A DNA stretch of 64,000 nt from Liolophura sinensis (GCF_032854445.1 NC_088297.1:14621335-14685334), one strand, 5' to 3'. Positions 47,301 to 57,150 are shown, counted from the stretch's first letter. Notes: generated by a model not told the origin, from the letters alone. Program-made: numbers and translations.

Positions 47301-50300
47301 ACACATTAGGCAATGCTTTTGGCAAATTAAAAGCGCAAGTAACATTTCTGAAGGAAATTAAATTAGTAATTTTTATTTATTCAACAGTTAGTTATAACAC
47401 TAAAGGGAAAGCTGTGATTTGATTGATTAAGAATTTTTGGGAAACAGATTAATAAAAATAAACATGTTTTTACTAAAAGCACAGTTATATCAAACATCGG
47501 GTTTTCTAAAAAGGATTAATATCTACATTTTCTAACAGCTAAAATTATAACAAATAGCAAAGTTCCAAATTTCTAGAAAAGTGTTGATTTATACACCTCT
47601 GAAGTACTAAAAGCCAAAACAATCATACAGATTATACATAGTATTAAGGAATAATATCTTCAATCATACACATTAATAAAAGTACTGCATTCATTTTAAA
47701 CACACTGATATTCGTGACTTTATTGTCATTTTTGTACTTAATGAGAGAAAATTTGACGGCAAAAATTTTGCAAGAGCAATAAATACTGGGCGATAGACCG
47801 GTGTATGATTCCAGGAAACTGAAGCAACTCAGAGCAACTGACAATGAGATGTGCTGCAAAATAATTTTGAAGAAAGACTACACGGAAATAATGGTGTCCA
47901 CATATACATTGTCACGTAAGCTCAAAACCAAATTCACCTCGCCCCCAATCCTGCATTTGAGAATAAGGAACCGTTTGAATATAGGCCTGTACCGTTATAC
48001 CTTGGTCAAAATAGAGAAATGTCCCAAAACAAAAAATAATCACAATACCAAATTTTCTTCACAAGTACATCATATGTCGGTGAGATATTCACACGTACAT
48101 CATATGTCGGTGATGTATTCACACGTACATCATATGTCGGTGATATATTCACAAGTACATCATATGTCGGTGAGATATTCACACGTACATCATATTTCGG
48201 TGATATATTTACAAGTACATCATATGTTGGTGAGATATTCACACGTACATCATATGTCGGTGATGTATTCACACGTTCACACGTACATCATATGTCGGTG
48301 ATATATTCACAAGTACATCATATGTCGGTGATATATTCACAAGTACATCATATGTCGGTGAGATATTCACACGTACATCATATTTCGGTGAGATATTCAC
48401 ACGTACATCATATGTCGGTGAGATATTCCCAAGATTGAAGGGATGCACGTCAACACAGTCCGAGCTTGCATACACGTAGCCATATATCTTATAGCAGGGA
48501 AATGTAGGCTGATCAACATTTTATGATTTTATTTTATTTTATTATTTTATTTGAAGTCATACATTTAGTTTAATTATAGGTGACTTGTTTTATGTCCATT
48601 GCGAGACAAGCGACAACTAGACAGTTTTTTTTTTAGATTTTGCCACATCTTGAACTCACAGTGGCAGCATTGGTGTAAGGCTTCTAGGTCATTGCGCCGC
48701 GCTTGCGTGGTCTTGTCTTGTACTGTATAGTATTATAATACATGATATAACGAATATCGAATTAAAACTACCCTAAGATTTTTGGCCAAAATTGTTATAG
48801 CATGCTGCATTTTAACTGTGACTGCAAGTTAAATTCACAATAAATCCAAATATACCTATACTTAATTCGAGAAACACGTGTCTGTGTAAGTTTCCCTGTC
48901 AATCATGAACATTTGGACCTTCAGAAATACAGGTACATGTCCATGCTACACCTGTAATAAATCGCAGCATCGCGACGATAGACAGGTTAGTGGATGAAAC
49001 TAAACTTTTTTTATATAGAGCCTGGAGAAACACCTTATTTTGCCAGGTATGCCTAACAAAAAACACGAAGTGTTAGGCTTTCTATTTAAGCTACTTGTCA
49101 ACCGCACAAGTTACAAAATTGTCAATTTGGTTCGATCTCTCTGAACTCTGGACCAGTGACGTCTGATAAATTACAGTTAATATCCCTATGTGTTTTCTTA
49201 CCTAATTCTACTTAAGCGATGGTGCTGACTGTGTGTGTGTGGGCAGGGATGGGTGGTTGTGGGGGGGGGGGGACGTACCGTTTGTTACTATTCATAGGCA
49301 TGTACATAAACAGTTCGAATAAAACCCTAACTAGGGTAAATTGACGGTGCCCGATTTCGCCGGTTGCGTGTGACCATTTGCCAATTTTCACACTCTCGTG
49401 GCTGCTCTGGTTTTACTCTTTATGTTGTGAATTCTTTTTTATATTTATTAGATGTCACTGAGCAGCAATGATATCAATATTTGTGTCATTTGAACTGGGT
49501 TTGCACAAAGTTATTGGTAAAACATGAATAGAGGCAATTTACAAAGCGTTATCAAAATATAATCAACGTGGTCGCTGTGAGTTCAATTCCAGCTCATGCT
49601 GGCTTCCTCTACGGACGTACGTGGGAAGGTCTGTCAGCAACCTGCGGATGGTAGTGAGTTTCCCCGGGCTCTGCCCGGTTTCACCACAGTAATGCTGGCC
49701 GCCGTTGTATAAGTGAAATATTCTTGAGTACGGCGTAAAACACAAATCCAATAAATAAATATATCAAAATATATCATTGGAAAATGATGACTGTTTTTCT
49801 TTTGTACGGTACTTGCTTATAGTTCCTTCATTTACCAACTGACGCACGTTTAAAACAATCTTTCAAACTTAATTTTTTTTATAAATTAGAAATTTGACTT
49901 CAGATTTCGGATCCTGATTTTTCATGTCCATTCCAAAGCAATGTAATGTCGTTTTTGATCCCATTTCTATTTCCCTTGTGTTAAGATGGTCACAGTTTTA
50001 CTGGTATAAGTTCTAAATGTCGAAAACATGACAATGTTACAGCAACACGTATATCTCAGAACTGCTGATTACATGTTGTATAAAATTACATTATCAGGCT
50101 AAATAAACGTATGAGACGATTCTTTCTAGAGTTCAAAATTTGCGACGTCGTCCCTTGTCTATAATGCTATGTGAATATACGCTGTACAAACTTTAAATTG
50201 TTCATATACTGTACTGTTCTGTTCTATGCTGTACTTCTTTAAGTACATATATTCTCAAAAAAAAAGTAATAATCTTTTAAATTTTACAGGAAGTCTGTTG

Positions 50301-51792
50301 TTTGAGTGATTGTGTATTAACACAACGTAAAGATTCTATAAGACTAACAAGATAATATGACATCTAACACAGCCTTATGTTATTACAACAGGATACATTC
50401 TAGCATCTCCCAGACAACAGATGTTAAAATTAATAAATTCATGGATTATTTTTCTTTAGTGTATAAACAATAATAAATGTGTTAAACATTGAACTTTTGG
50501 AGTTAAATCTTAAGGCTGTACATTTTTGAAACTGTAGTCCCACAAATACTTCCTCATTTGTACATTTGAAGAGTTTACATGGCAGAATGATATGTTCTAG
50601 GAAACAAAACTAGACAGCTTCGGCATGCTGCTCCTATACTGCCGCTCGTGAATAAAGCATATAGAACATTTACGTAAGTACTTGTATAGTTATGGATCAA
50701 GCATAGACTAAAAGCGGTCAAATGAACGCGGATGTACTTCACTAGAACTGGGTGACATAAATCACTCAGAAGATTACATCTAACTGCTTTTTTTTTTACA
50801 CCTTTGAGGGCTCAATAAAATTTATTCACCACTGCATGTTTGCTCTGAAACCCGAAGTTTTCATTGCAGTATGGTACACCTTGTGCAAGTGCAAGTGAAC
50901 ATTCATACAAAAAGGGCATTGCAGTACGCGTCTGCAATCAATATGCTAATTTTTAAGATGTATATGGATAAGTGGATAAATTTTAAAATAGATGTAATAA
51001 TGAACAAGAATACTTCAACAAAGATATACTTTGTAATATAAAGAAAATATGTTTATTGTAATATTTAATAAGTATCTTATTCCTTTATTTATTTATTTTT
51101 ACTTGTGTGTCCATCAAAATGAATATAGATGTTTTTGAAATTTTGAAATATTTTTAGACTCATCACGGGGAGGATATGGGTAGAGTCAACTAAAATTTCG
51201 CTGTAGGTATTTGTAAATTTGTAAGAAAATAAGAAAAAGTTTGATGTCAGGAAAACAATTCTATGGAATGGCAATATTATATATTAACCTGATTTGCTCA
51301 CAGATCCCACCACCTATAACGAAATAAAGCTATATAATAAATCTTTATGTAGTCAAATTAAAACTCCGCTAAACAGAATAATATATTTGTAACATAGCAG
51401 AAGTTTAGTGTACTGTATTCATTTGTTACATTTAATGTTTATATCTGTTGTCTTTAATGGATATTTTTATATGAATCCACTATGTATTCAACTGATTTAT
51501 TGTTATAACGCAAAAGATGCACGAAAGTCACATTACACTACAGGAAATAAAACTGTATAATATATACATATTGAAAATACAAACATTGCATTCATAAAAC
51601 TCATGTCGTTAATAAACTTCCGCAAAAGATTAACTCCTTAATGAGATCATGGCAAAGATAAACGGATTCTTTTAGTCGAGGAATCATAAATAATCAGTTC
51701 ATACTATAAAGTATTAGAAAGCATGTATGGTTACGTAAATCTGATAAGTAACCAGTTTTATTCCAAACATAAATTACTAGAAGAAGGTGTAT

Positions 51793-51847
<55 letters not shown>

Positions 51848-53428
51848 TATATATGCATATAACTGTTCAACTTCATTGCTTGATAAAAACAAGACGTTCG
51901 AAATTGCAATCGGAATACAAAGATGTAGGAAGTTGGGAAGGCTCGTTTTTTATCCTTTCAGTTCTCCACATCAGAAAAATTCTACTTATATATGTATGCA
52001 TTTTTTTTTTCAAACCAAAATAGAACCGACTGTTCGTATAAAACATGGTAATCAGGTAAAAGATTCCATAATCAAACAGTGTTTAACGGTCAAAAAATAA
52101 TATTCTGAAAGGAACCCAACACATATTTTGTCAGATACATGTATGTCACTGTTTGTGTTTTGCATAGAGACATGGTAAAGGCAATAAAATGCGGACTGTG
52201 CAAAAACTTCCTTTTTGAGTAGCCTTAATTTTCTTTATGGGTCAAAACACAGATTCAGCCGTCAACAAAAAAGAACGTTCTGGATCAATAACCTCAAGAT
52301 CATTTCCCAAACAAGGTTCAAAACAAACCGCCAAAGAACTAAGAAAGTATATAAAATACGAAATAAGGACGGAATCGTACAAAGAGAAGCAGTCAACAGT
52401 TTTCAATGATGTTGGAAAGACGTAAGGAGTGAAACACACTCACCTCTTTCAATTAGTGCTGCCCTCTGTTCCTGAGTTAAGGTCATGTTACTGTAGGAAC
52501 TCCAAGAGGCGTCGGGGTTCATGTAACTACTGTACGAGACCCCCGAAACCCCAGAATGGCGGGGGTACGGCATGGAATAGCTCTGCTCACTACGGGAAGA
52601 CAGGGGAGCCAGTGTGGGGCTGAGCTGAGAGCTGCTGGCGGGGGAAGTGTAATAACGGGATGGGGAGTTGTTGGAGGGGCTGTAGAGGTCCGTCTGGAGG
52701 GGCCACATGGCGGAGGATCCAGGGGATGCCGGATGGGGCACAGAGGAGGGGTGGGGGGTAGAGCTGGTGTAGTGCGCCGGCATGGAACTGGCCCTGGGGG
52801 CGGAGGGAGCATACAGAGATGTCATGGTGGCCGAACTATGTAGGTAACTTCCAGGAGTTGTGTCCGTGTAAGCTGGAGGCTGGACTGTGATAAGGCCCGC
52901 TCCCGTACCCCCGGGGTACATGGAGTGGGTGGAGTGGATTGGGGAGCTGGTAAGGGTGGTAAGGCTACTGCCCGGCCCGGACGGTGCCCCCACATGATAA
53001 TGGCCCGCCAGAGTGATGCTTGGACGGTCCAAACTGTTGAAGAAACCCTCGACCTCCTCTGTTGGTAGAAGGTGGCCTGCACTGTCGAAGGCCAAGGGCA
53101 CGTTGTGCGTCGTTAAACCGTGTGGGGCGTGCAAATGAACACCGCTCCCGTTGGACACCGTCGTGAGGGACACAGGACCAGGGGACGGACTGTCCTCGTT
53201 CAAGTGGGTGTGCGACACCAAAGTCGGACCCAAGGCTGATGGTGGTGGCGTGGGACTGTGACTAGGGGCATGGTTGTTTAGCGGTGTGCTTCTCGGATTG
53301 GAAACTTCGCCCCCGGACTCCGAATGATGGCTGCCTGGTGATCGCGGTTCTTCCTTAATCACACAGACGGAAGGGTGGGAATGCGGGGGCGGAGGGGTTT
53401 GTCTCCACTCTTCGTCAGACCGAGACAT
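32050..53428 (-). CDS. GATA456: GATA4/5/6-class (pannier-like) zinc-finger transcription factor, complete, 5 coding exons
   Basis: Minus-strand coding exons are 53428-52444, 36532-36366, 34119-33994, 33422-33305 and 32390-32050: 1737 bases, 578 residues plus stop, all GT-AG and in phase. GATA factors are nuclear proteins that bind WGATAR; this subclass acts in endomesoderm, heart and gut. Residues 1-328 are a Ser/Pro/Thr/Tyr-rich activation region with an [12 protein letters not shown]/phospho motif at 24-31. The N-finger has Cys340, 343, 361, 364 ([20 protein letters not shown]), the C-finger Cys394, 397, 415, 418 ([20 protein letters not shown]), each CX2CX17CX2C. The basic tail is [20 protein letters not shown] (427-446). 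[12 protein letters not shown] between the fingers and QTRKRKPK after them point to the 4/5/6 class, while LYYKLH and VNRPL resemble fly pannier. The start is the first ATG after an in-frame TGA at 53449-53447, with A at -3. Intron 1 is 15.9 kb. Confidence 0.93.
32645..32945 (-). mobile_element. Dispersed repeat R8 in GATA intron 4
   Basis: Contains CGTTGGATACATGAACAGTT, GCAATCAAAGCGCAACTG and TTCTTTGGTGGTTTGTGTT, the reverse complement of blocks at 46385-46690 and 37665-37985. No coding frame; probably a non-autonomous element about 320 bases long. Confidence 0.65.
32960..33280. repeat. Degenerate tandem repeat in GATA intron 4, period about 129 bp
   Basis: AGTGCTACCGGCGATTGGCT (about 32966) and AGTGCTAACGGCGATTGTAT (about 33095) start two copies that share GTCAA.GAAATTTCC and AAATA..TTTTCAG blocks; a weaker third partial copy follows. 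Confidence 0.6.
33305..33422 (-). CDS. GATA456: GATA factor coding exon 4 (basic tail)
   Basis: Acceptor ATTGTCAG, donor GTGAGT. Encodes [20 protein letters not shown], then [19 protein letters not shown] and one base. The basic arm contacts the minor groove and serves as a nuclear localisation signal in GATA proteins. This exon is too short and too mixed in frame to stand out as an open reading frame. Confidence 0.92.
33994..34119 (-). CDS. GATA456: GATA factor coding exon 3 (C-terminal zinc finger)
   Basis: Forty-two codons in phase 0, acceptor GTCTGCTTCAG, donor GTACAT. Encodes [13 protein letters not shown] through [12 protein letters not shown], the main DNA-binding finger. The frame stays open past the donor, but the next exon supplies the expected VNRPL tail, so the splice is at 33994. 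Confidence 0.96.
34196..34375 (-). mobile_element. SINE-A, diverged, in GATA intron 2
   Basis: Tail TTTATTTATTTGATTTGTG, GGGAGCATTATGGTGGGAG, CCCACGTAAGACTGGAG and GCCAGCATGAGCTGGAC in reverse orientation. Confidence 0.8.
34650..34795. repeat. Minisatellite, about 8 x 18 bp, in GATA intron 2
   Basis: Units TTTATACTGGTAAACG(G/T)T with small changes. Confidence 0.92.
35258..36118. repeat. Minisatellite of 20-23 bp units, nearly 40 copies, in GATA intron 2
   Basis: Units of the form GTGTGACAGATTACACAAACA with variants (GGTTACACAAGCA, GGTCACACAAAG). About 860 bases lie between the two zinc-finger exons. Longer blocks, for example 35380-35460 and 35740-35830, look duplicated as groups. Confidence 0.95.
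36366..36532 (-). CDS. GATA456: GATA factor coding exon 2 (N-terminal zinc finger)
   Basis: Acceptor TTTTTCCCCTCAG, donor GTGAGT. Encodes [20 protein letters not shown] through [15 protein letters not shown] and PPIKPQRRL. The finger stabilises binding and contacts Friend-of-GATA-type cofactors in known relatives. The linker has PPIK where vertebrate GATA4 has PLIK. Confidence 0.96.
36826..36902. repeat. (AAT/GAT/AAC) compound microsatellite
   Basis: AATAATGATAAC-type trinucleotide-rich tract in GATA intron 1. Confidence 0.9.
37518..37632. mobile_element. Short palindromic element, family M4
   Basis: CTCATGAAGCGCACTTAGCT at the left and ACTATGTGGGCTTCATGAAA at the right end. Confidence 0.6.
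37665..37985 (+). mobile_element. Dispersed repeat R8 in GATA intron 1
   Basis: TCGAAACAGAGATTCGTATA, CCAATAAGGACGTTCC, CAACTGAGTGAAATCAG and GTATTCAAATCGTG are shared with 46385-46690. Confidence 0.7.
38626..39385. repeat. Tandem array, 10 x 75-76 bp, with higher-order pattern, in GATA intron 1
   Basis: Units begin GTGTTGTGTATTTG at 38626, 38701, 38777, 38853, 38929, 39005, 39081, 39157, 39233 and 39308. Two unit types differ in their 3' half: A (CCCC...TCACACAGATATAGG) and B (CTTCCTGTTGTCTTTACACA). The order is A B A B A B' B' A A and a diverged end. Confidence 0.96.
39660..40440. repeat. Degenerate AT-rich tandem repeat, period about 110-150 bp
   Basis: Repeated blocks CTTCAATAAAATTT, CTTCGCTAAAATACAAC, GTCATACATATAAGTGTAAT and an AAGCTAAAACTCC-like stretch occur about five times with strong divergence and A-run insertions. 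Confidence 0.7.
40562..40632 (+). mobile_element. SINE-C tail fragment
   Basis: CACGATATGGCTGAAACACT ... CATGATAATTCATTCATTTATTC. Confidence 0.5.
40905..41062. mobile_element. Palindromic MITE-like element, family M5
   Basis: Left end GCAGTTGTTCAGAAGTGTAT, right end TAATACACTTTTAAACAACC: inverted repeats around a 110-base centre that includes GTCTGGACTAAAATCTCA. Confidence 0.7.
41930..42030. mobile_element. M5 fragment
   Basis: CGGTTGTTCAAATGTGACTT and ATACCAGATTTAACTTTAAG match 62597-62660. Confidence 0.5.
42816..43059 (-). mobile_element. SINE-A, full length, best-defined copy
   Basis: Exactly bounded by AGTCATCAATGA at 42804-42815 and 43060-43071. In its own orientation it reads head (GGAGCCTCCGTGGCTCAGAT), B-box GAGTTCAAGTCC, body, GCGGCGTAAAACACCAATCA and a short A/T tail; 244 bases. 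It lacks part of the GGGCTCTGCCCGG block. Confidence 0.95.
43592..43800. mobile_element. Palindromic MITE-like element, family M2
   Basis: GCAGCAGATTATTCTC, TTAAATATAACACCTATTCT and GGCATCACTCCTACAACAGA then TTTCTGCTAAAATT, the right-arm pattern of M2. Confidence 0.6.
44050..45020. other. GATA intron 1 stretch without recognised features
   Basis: No exon, tRNA or named repeat recognised. Confidence 0.4.
45025..45096 (+). mobile_element. SINE-B 3' fragment
   Basis: CCTTCGTCGTCATATGACTG, AAATATTGTTGAGCACGACG then TTAAACC and ACTCACTCACTC. Confidence 0.7.
46077..46138 (+). mobile_element. SINE-C tail fragment
   Basis: CCACGATATGGCTGAAAAAT, TGACGTTAATCCATAATCG and TTCATTTATTC. Confidence 0.6.
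46385..46690 (+). mobile_element. Dispersed repeat R8 in GATA intron 1 (best copy)
   Basis: Shares CCAATAAGGACGTCCCAGG, AACCACCAAAGAACTAA, GACTGAGTGAAATCCGTATT and TTTGATTGCAACTGTTCATA with the other copies. Confidence 0.7.
47100..47260. promoter_or_regulatory. Motif-dense block in GATA intron 1 (candidate enhancer)
   Basis: Within 160 bases there are CACGTG-type E-boxes (TCACGTGA and ACACGTGA), CAGGTG/CACCTG E-boxes and AGGTGTCA / AGGTGACA T-box-like half sites, plus a near-palindrome CCAGGTCGCACCTGG. It lies outside any recognised repeat. Motif content alone is weak evidence. Confidence 0.25.
48060..48428. repeat. Minisatellite, about 12 x 30 bp, in GATA intron 1
   Basis: Units ACACGTACATCATATGTCGG then TGATATATTC, alternating ACACG/ACAAG starts and GATATA/GAGATA/GATGTA ends; one extra 8-base insert near 48271. 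Both strands stay open because the unit is 30 bases. Confidence 0.97.
48650..48712 (-). mobile_element. SINE-A head remnant
   Basis: TTGAACTCACAGTGGCAGC, GGTCATTGCGCCGCGCTTGC resemble the reversed head; the rest is missing. Confidence 0.55.
49120..49460. repeat. Dispersed repeat R9
   Basis: ACCAGTGACGTCTGATAAAT, CTTAAGCGATGGTGCTG and GTGTGACCATTTGCCAATTT match blocks at 5380-5460 and 5785-5830. A G-run lies at 49260-49272. Confidence 0.5.
49566..49761 (+). mobile_element. SINE-A, 5'-truncated, in GATA intron 1
   Basis: Flanked by TATCAAAATATAATCA (49550-49565) and TATCAAAATATATCA (49762-49776). Confidence 0.88.
50256..50435. mobile_element. Palindromic MITE-like element, family M2
   Basis: AAGTCTGTTGTTTGAGTGAT near the left end and ACATTCTAGCATCTCCCAGA, CAACAGATGTTAAAATTAA at the right. 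Confidence 0.65.
50450..51780. other. AT-rich GATA intron 1 stretch without recognised features
   Basis: No exon or named element recognised. Confidence 0.4.
51789..51847. repeat. (TTTA)n microsatellite
   Basis: About 15 tetranucleotide units without a visible SINE body attached. Confidence 0.97.
52238..52425 (+). mobile_element. Dispersed repeat R8, truncated beside the GATA exon 1 donor
   Basis: GCCGTCAAC, ACCGCCAAAGAACTAAGAAA, GACGGAATCGTACAAAGAGA and AGCAGTCAACAGTTTTCAAT match 46430-46590. Similarity stops about 15-18 bases from the splice donor of GATA coding exon 1. Confidence 0.7.
52444..53428 (-). CDS. GATA456: GATA factor coding exon 1 (N-terminal activation region)
   Basis: Encodes residues 1-328 plus one base of Glu329, ending at the donor GTGAGT (52443-52438). 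Composition is dominated by Ser, Pro, Thr, His and Tyr, with GC-rich codons unlike the AT-rich surroundings. Features include IKEEPRSP near the N-terminus, [13 protein letters not shown] (143-155), many SPS/TSP pairs, and Tyr-rich blocks such as [13 protein letters not shown]. The long open frames on the opposite strand are shadows of this GC-rich exon. Confidence 0.9.
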
Positions 53429-53861
53429 CGTCCTAGCTAATAAGGCTCAGTTTTCGTAGGTGTTCCAGGGTTAAAGAACATTACAAATAGTTTGTGGACG
53501 TTTAAGTGCAAGCCTTTTTCACTTCGACTCCTTTCTTTTAACTTGCATATCATGTATTACCTCGAATTGAAAACCCAACACAATTGCCTTATTAATACCT
53601 TCCGCCTTCTGTATGTCCTGCTTAGGGAAAAAAATCGTTCTGGCTTTTTTTCCCTCCTCGTTCGGTGAACCTTTAACTTCCTTACTCCTTCAGTGATTCA
53701 CGTACCCAAAAGCAGAATGGTGTGATGTCAGCAGGCTTCAGGTCTACAGACTTCTGATTTACGGAATTCAGAAAAGTGTTTTATACTTAATTCTTCCCGT
53801 TGGAAATTTTTCAAGTCCCTCCTCAAGGGATTCTGCAACAGCCAACGACACGCCAGAGACT
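53429..53861 (-). other. Possible 5' UTR part of the GATA first coding exon
   Basis: A strong acceptor-like sequence on the minus strand (TTTGCCCTTTCAG ending at 53862) could start the exon that carries the ATG at 53428. Shorter alternatives also exist, so this is a guess from splice-site shape only. Confidence 0.3.
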
Positions 53862-53869
53862 CTGAAAGG

Positions 53870-56460
53870 GCAAAGGTTAACCATGATGAAGTGAAGGAAT
53901 ACAGTATGATACTCATCATAAACAGGAAAAAGTGAGGGATGCCGCCAAAAACAGCGGCGCAAGCGCATTTTAAATATATTCTCAACCGTTAAGAACATTG
54001 CTATTCGAACAACAACGCCGTCCTGTCAAACGGATCCTCGACCCCACAGCAGCTATGAAGATAAGTGACATTTTAGAGAAAAGTGATATGTGTATAGACA
54101 TTATAGAGAAAAGTGGCATTTCTCTAGATATTATAGAGAAAAGTGACTGTTATCGGAGGCCTCAGTTAAATAATCTTTAAAGAAATTTTCATAATTTGAT
54201 TTTTGGAACTCCCGGTATACAATAAAGAGTTATAATGGAGCTAGGCTAAAATTGTCCAACTCATAAAGACTGTGAAAATGGTTACTGTTTATACCCAGAA
54301 TTGCCTTGTTTGCATTTCTGATAGGAATTATTAAATACAACTACTATGAACACAGATCGGTCAATATGCAGATCTCTTCGAGATGACACGTGTAGTTGAA
54401 ACATAACTCGCTACAGGTCAAAACCTTGCAGATTACATTTAATAAGGATTTTTTTTGTTTACATGTACAAATTATACAATTAATGAAGAGATGAAAATAT
54501 TGATGAGACCACGCTTGGATATGAGTTATACAGTTATATCTAGGCCAAGTATGTTATTTGATGGTTAAACATTAAGCATTACTCAGCGATTACCATGCAG
54601 ACAATGTGCATTAAAATTTTATAAAACAGTTTCAAATATAAAAGACTATGTGGCATACAGGGTAAAATCAAAACTGCGACGACAGTGTGATAGTTTACAC
54701 ATGGTCACGCATAAGCCTGTTAAATACAGTCTCTTGCCAATGTACCTTAGACAAGATCTTATTCTGATTGTTCACGTAAATGCGCTTAAATAAATGCCCA
54801 CTTGACGGCATGGCTTAAGCAGTTAAACATGCAGTAATGTTAATTGCAATATATTAGACGTCACTGGCCTAGGCTTACTGAAAATGGCGTGCTGTCATCA
54901 CATTTAACATAGAATAGCAATATGCAGGTTAAAAAAACGAATAGTTTCCTTTTCACTGGGCTTTGATTCTGGTCCATACAGGGCACACTTCTTGTATACA
55001 CCTTTTCAAAATCAACAAACTATCTATATACGAATTGTCGATAATCCGGGTTTGAACCTTAATCTTGTCCAATGTCTCATTTACCTTTTGCAGTAAGCGT
55101 AGCTAAAATATTGCCCAAGCACTCTCGTAGCATCTTGTTATACAGAAAATCCAGGAAAAATGCTAATCCACGAGTTATGTTGCATGACTCCATAACCTTG
55201 CTCTTGAACTCTTCCGCAAGCAAGACCTTGCTCAAGAGAGCTCTCCTAAATACGGCTCCAGTAAGGTAGACGCGTACATATATACTTGACTGGGTATGTA
55301 TCCACGGCCTGCCCAAAAGCAATGTCTCTACATGTAATTAGAGAATAAAATTAGGCCATTCGGCAATATAAAACAACAGAGTCTAATTTTAATGCCGAGT
55401 TTTTACGACTCTGGGCTTGTCTGCTGGCATACTGATGTTGACCCGCTTACAAGAGAGCTACATAAGCTCTTCTGGCAAAAGCGCTTCTACTCCAGTGAAA
55501 CCCAGGCAAAAAGGGGGCAGGGCGAAAGTAAATATGAATTGTAAGTATGACAAATATGTCAATGAAATGAAACAGCCCTTGGCCGTTTATAGGACAGAGT
55601 CGTAAATTATCCCGGGTGCATGCTATATAGTAATGGGTTCGGATATCCAATATGGCCGCCCGGCGTCAAGTGCACTGCTTTTACCTATAGAAACCGCAGT
55701 TTGGCGGGAGCGTGTCCGGAAAGTCAAAAAGCACTAGCCCGATTTTCGGCCTCATCCGAGAATCACTGCTCCAGAAAGCTCCAAAATCCCAAACAGCCAT
55801 AATCATTTTTTTCTTCATAATCTGTAGATATTCTATGTCCAGTCTGCACGGCCTTTGTTTTCCCTAACCAACAAAAGATCTGAACTAGAGCCTGTTGTAA
55901 CGTTGACGAGTGCCGTGCAAAGTGATCAAGGTATTCGGAGCACTCCTAAACAGGCGATGTGGGCAACACGTAACGTTAGCATTTTATCGCTGTTTTAGCA
56001 CCAATAAGAAGGCAGCTGGTGCTATATCAGGATAGCCGGCGATTTTAAATGACACGAAACTGGCAAAAGCCTTGATAAATAATCAGGATAATATATAGAC
56101 AAATCTCCGAGGCTGTCTCAACACTAATGATAAAATTAGATGTAGATTTGGTGGGGGAGAGATAGCCAAGTTTGGCAAAGGGTATCTTCCTTTGCAATTA
56201 TCCGGTATTGTATCCAACGCCGTGACATTCTGCTCAGATTACATGTGACATACAATACAATTTGATTCGTACGTTTTTGGTGAATGAACGGTGGTTGTAT
56301 TTGAGATGCTATCCGGACGGAAATAGTCCCGGGCTGTAATGGCGGCTTTACTGCTCTTGGGTTTACCTGCATTAATGTACAAAAAGGTAACAGAGCCGAC
56401 CGGGGCAGGCGGGCTGTACGGGGCTTAGGGGAAAAGACCTTGATATACATAAGTTGAAGA
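53870..56460. other. Putative GATA 5' intron or flank
   Basis: Holds a small imperfect triplicate of ATTATAGAGAAAAGTG (54070-54150) but no recognised exon. The open frames here show no family resemblance. Confidence 0.35.
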
Positions 56461-56468
56461 TAGCTTAC

Positions 56469-57150
56469 CTGGTGCGTTGATCACAGAGCAACCGAGCTGA
56501 TGTGCCTCGATAAGATATGGATGGAAGATAAAAGCTGTTATAAAGGTGCGTCCGTTTTATCGTGGGAGCGAGAAGCGCTAGGGCATATAGAGGGGGACGA
56601 AGGTCTTTGCCCGCCTGCTCGCACCGCTTGGACGTTGTCCCTGTTTTGTGTGCGCCGGAGCCGTCTAGGTACAACGTCACCAATTCTGAGCTCTGAGGTC
56701 GAAAACAACGACACAGAAAAAAGGGTTCGCCGCCGAAGCCGCCCTATTTTCTGTTGTACCGTGAGAATCGCACTTATGGTTCCTGGTAGGATTGGACGCT
56801 CCTGCAAAGGTGTCTCCCGGGTGAAGTCTTGAGACACATTTCAGTGGCGTCTCTAGTCCCGTGTCAGAAGTGTAAGGCGCGGGGGTCGCGGATACCGTGT
56901 GAGATTTTCACATGTTGCCGCCGTATGCGGCCTATTTCAGCATATAACACTTATTTCCAGGTGCGCTTTACATTCGTGTCCCAGTTCCAACTTTAAGAAA
57001 ACCAGTGTTCAGACGTCGCACTCCAAAGCTCTCAAACTTGTTAAATGAAGTTTCTTCAAAGTGACGAACAAGAAATCCGGATTCGTAAAAGAAGCGCGAC
57101 GATAGCTCGTATATCCGTCTGGTGAATCCACGGTATTAGTTTTCAGGAAG
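56469..57150 (-). promoter_or_regulatory. Candidate GATA 5' exon and promoter region
   Basis: This stretch is richer in G+C and CpG than its surroundings. On the minus strand a donor CCAG|GTAAGC sits at 56469/56468, fitting the end of a non-coding first exon. Three GATA cores on the plus strand at 56509, 56514 and 56527 (TCGATAAGATATGG and AGATAAAAG) lie just inside it, which would allow autoregulation. No transcript evidence is available, and the region could instead serve another gene. Confidence 0.3.

Noticed and set aside
48006..48475. Repeat proteins [10 protein letters not shown] / [10 protein letters not shown]
   Set aside because: Products of a 30-bp tandem repeat read on either strand.
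52556..52843. Plus-strand Gly/Arg-rich frames
   Set aside because: Shadows of the GC-rich GATA exon 1 on the opposite strand.
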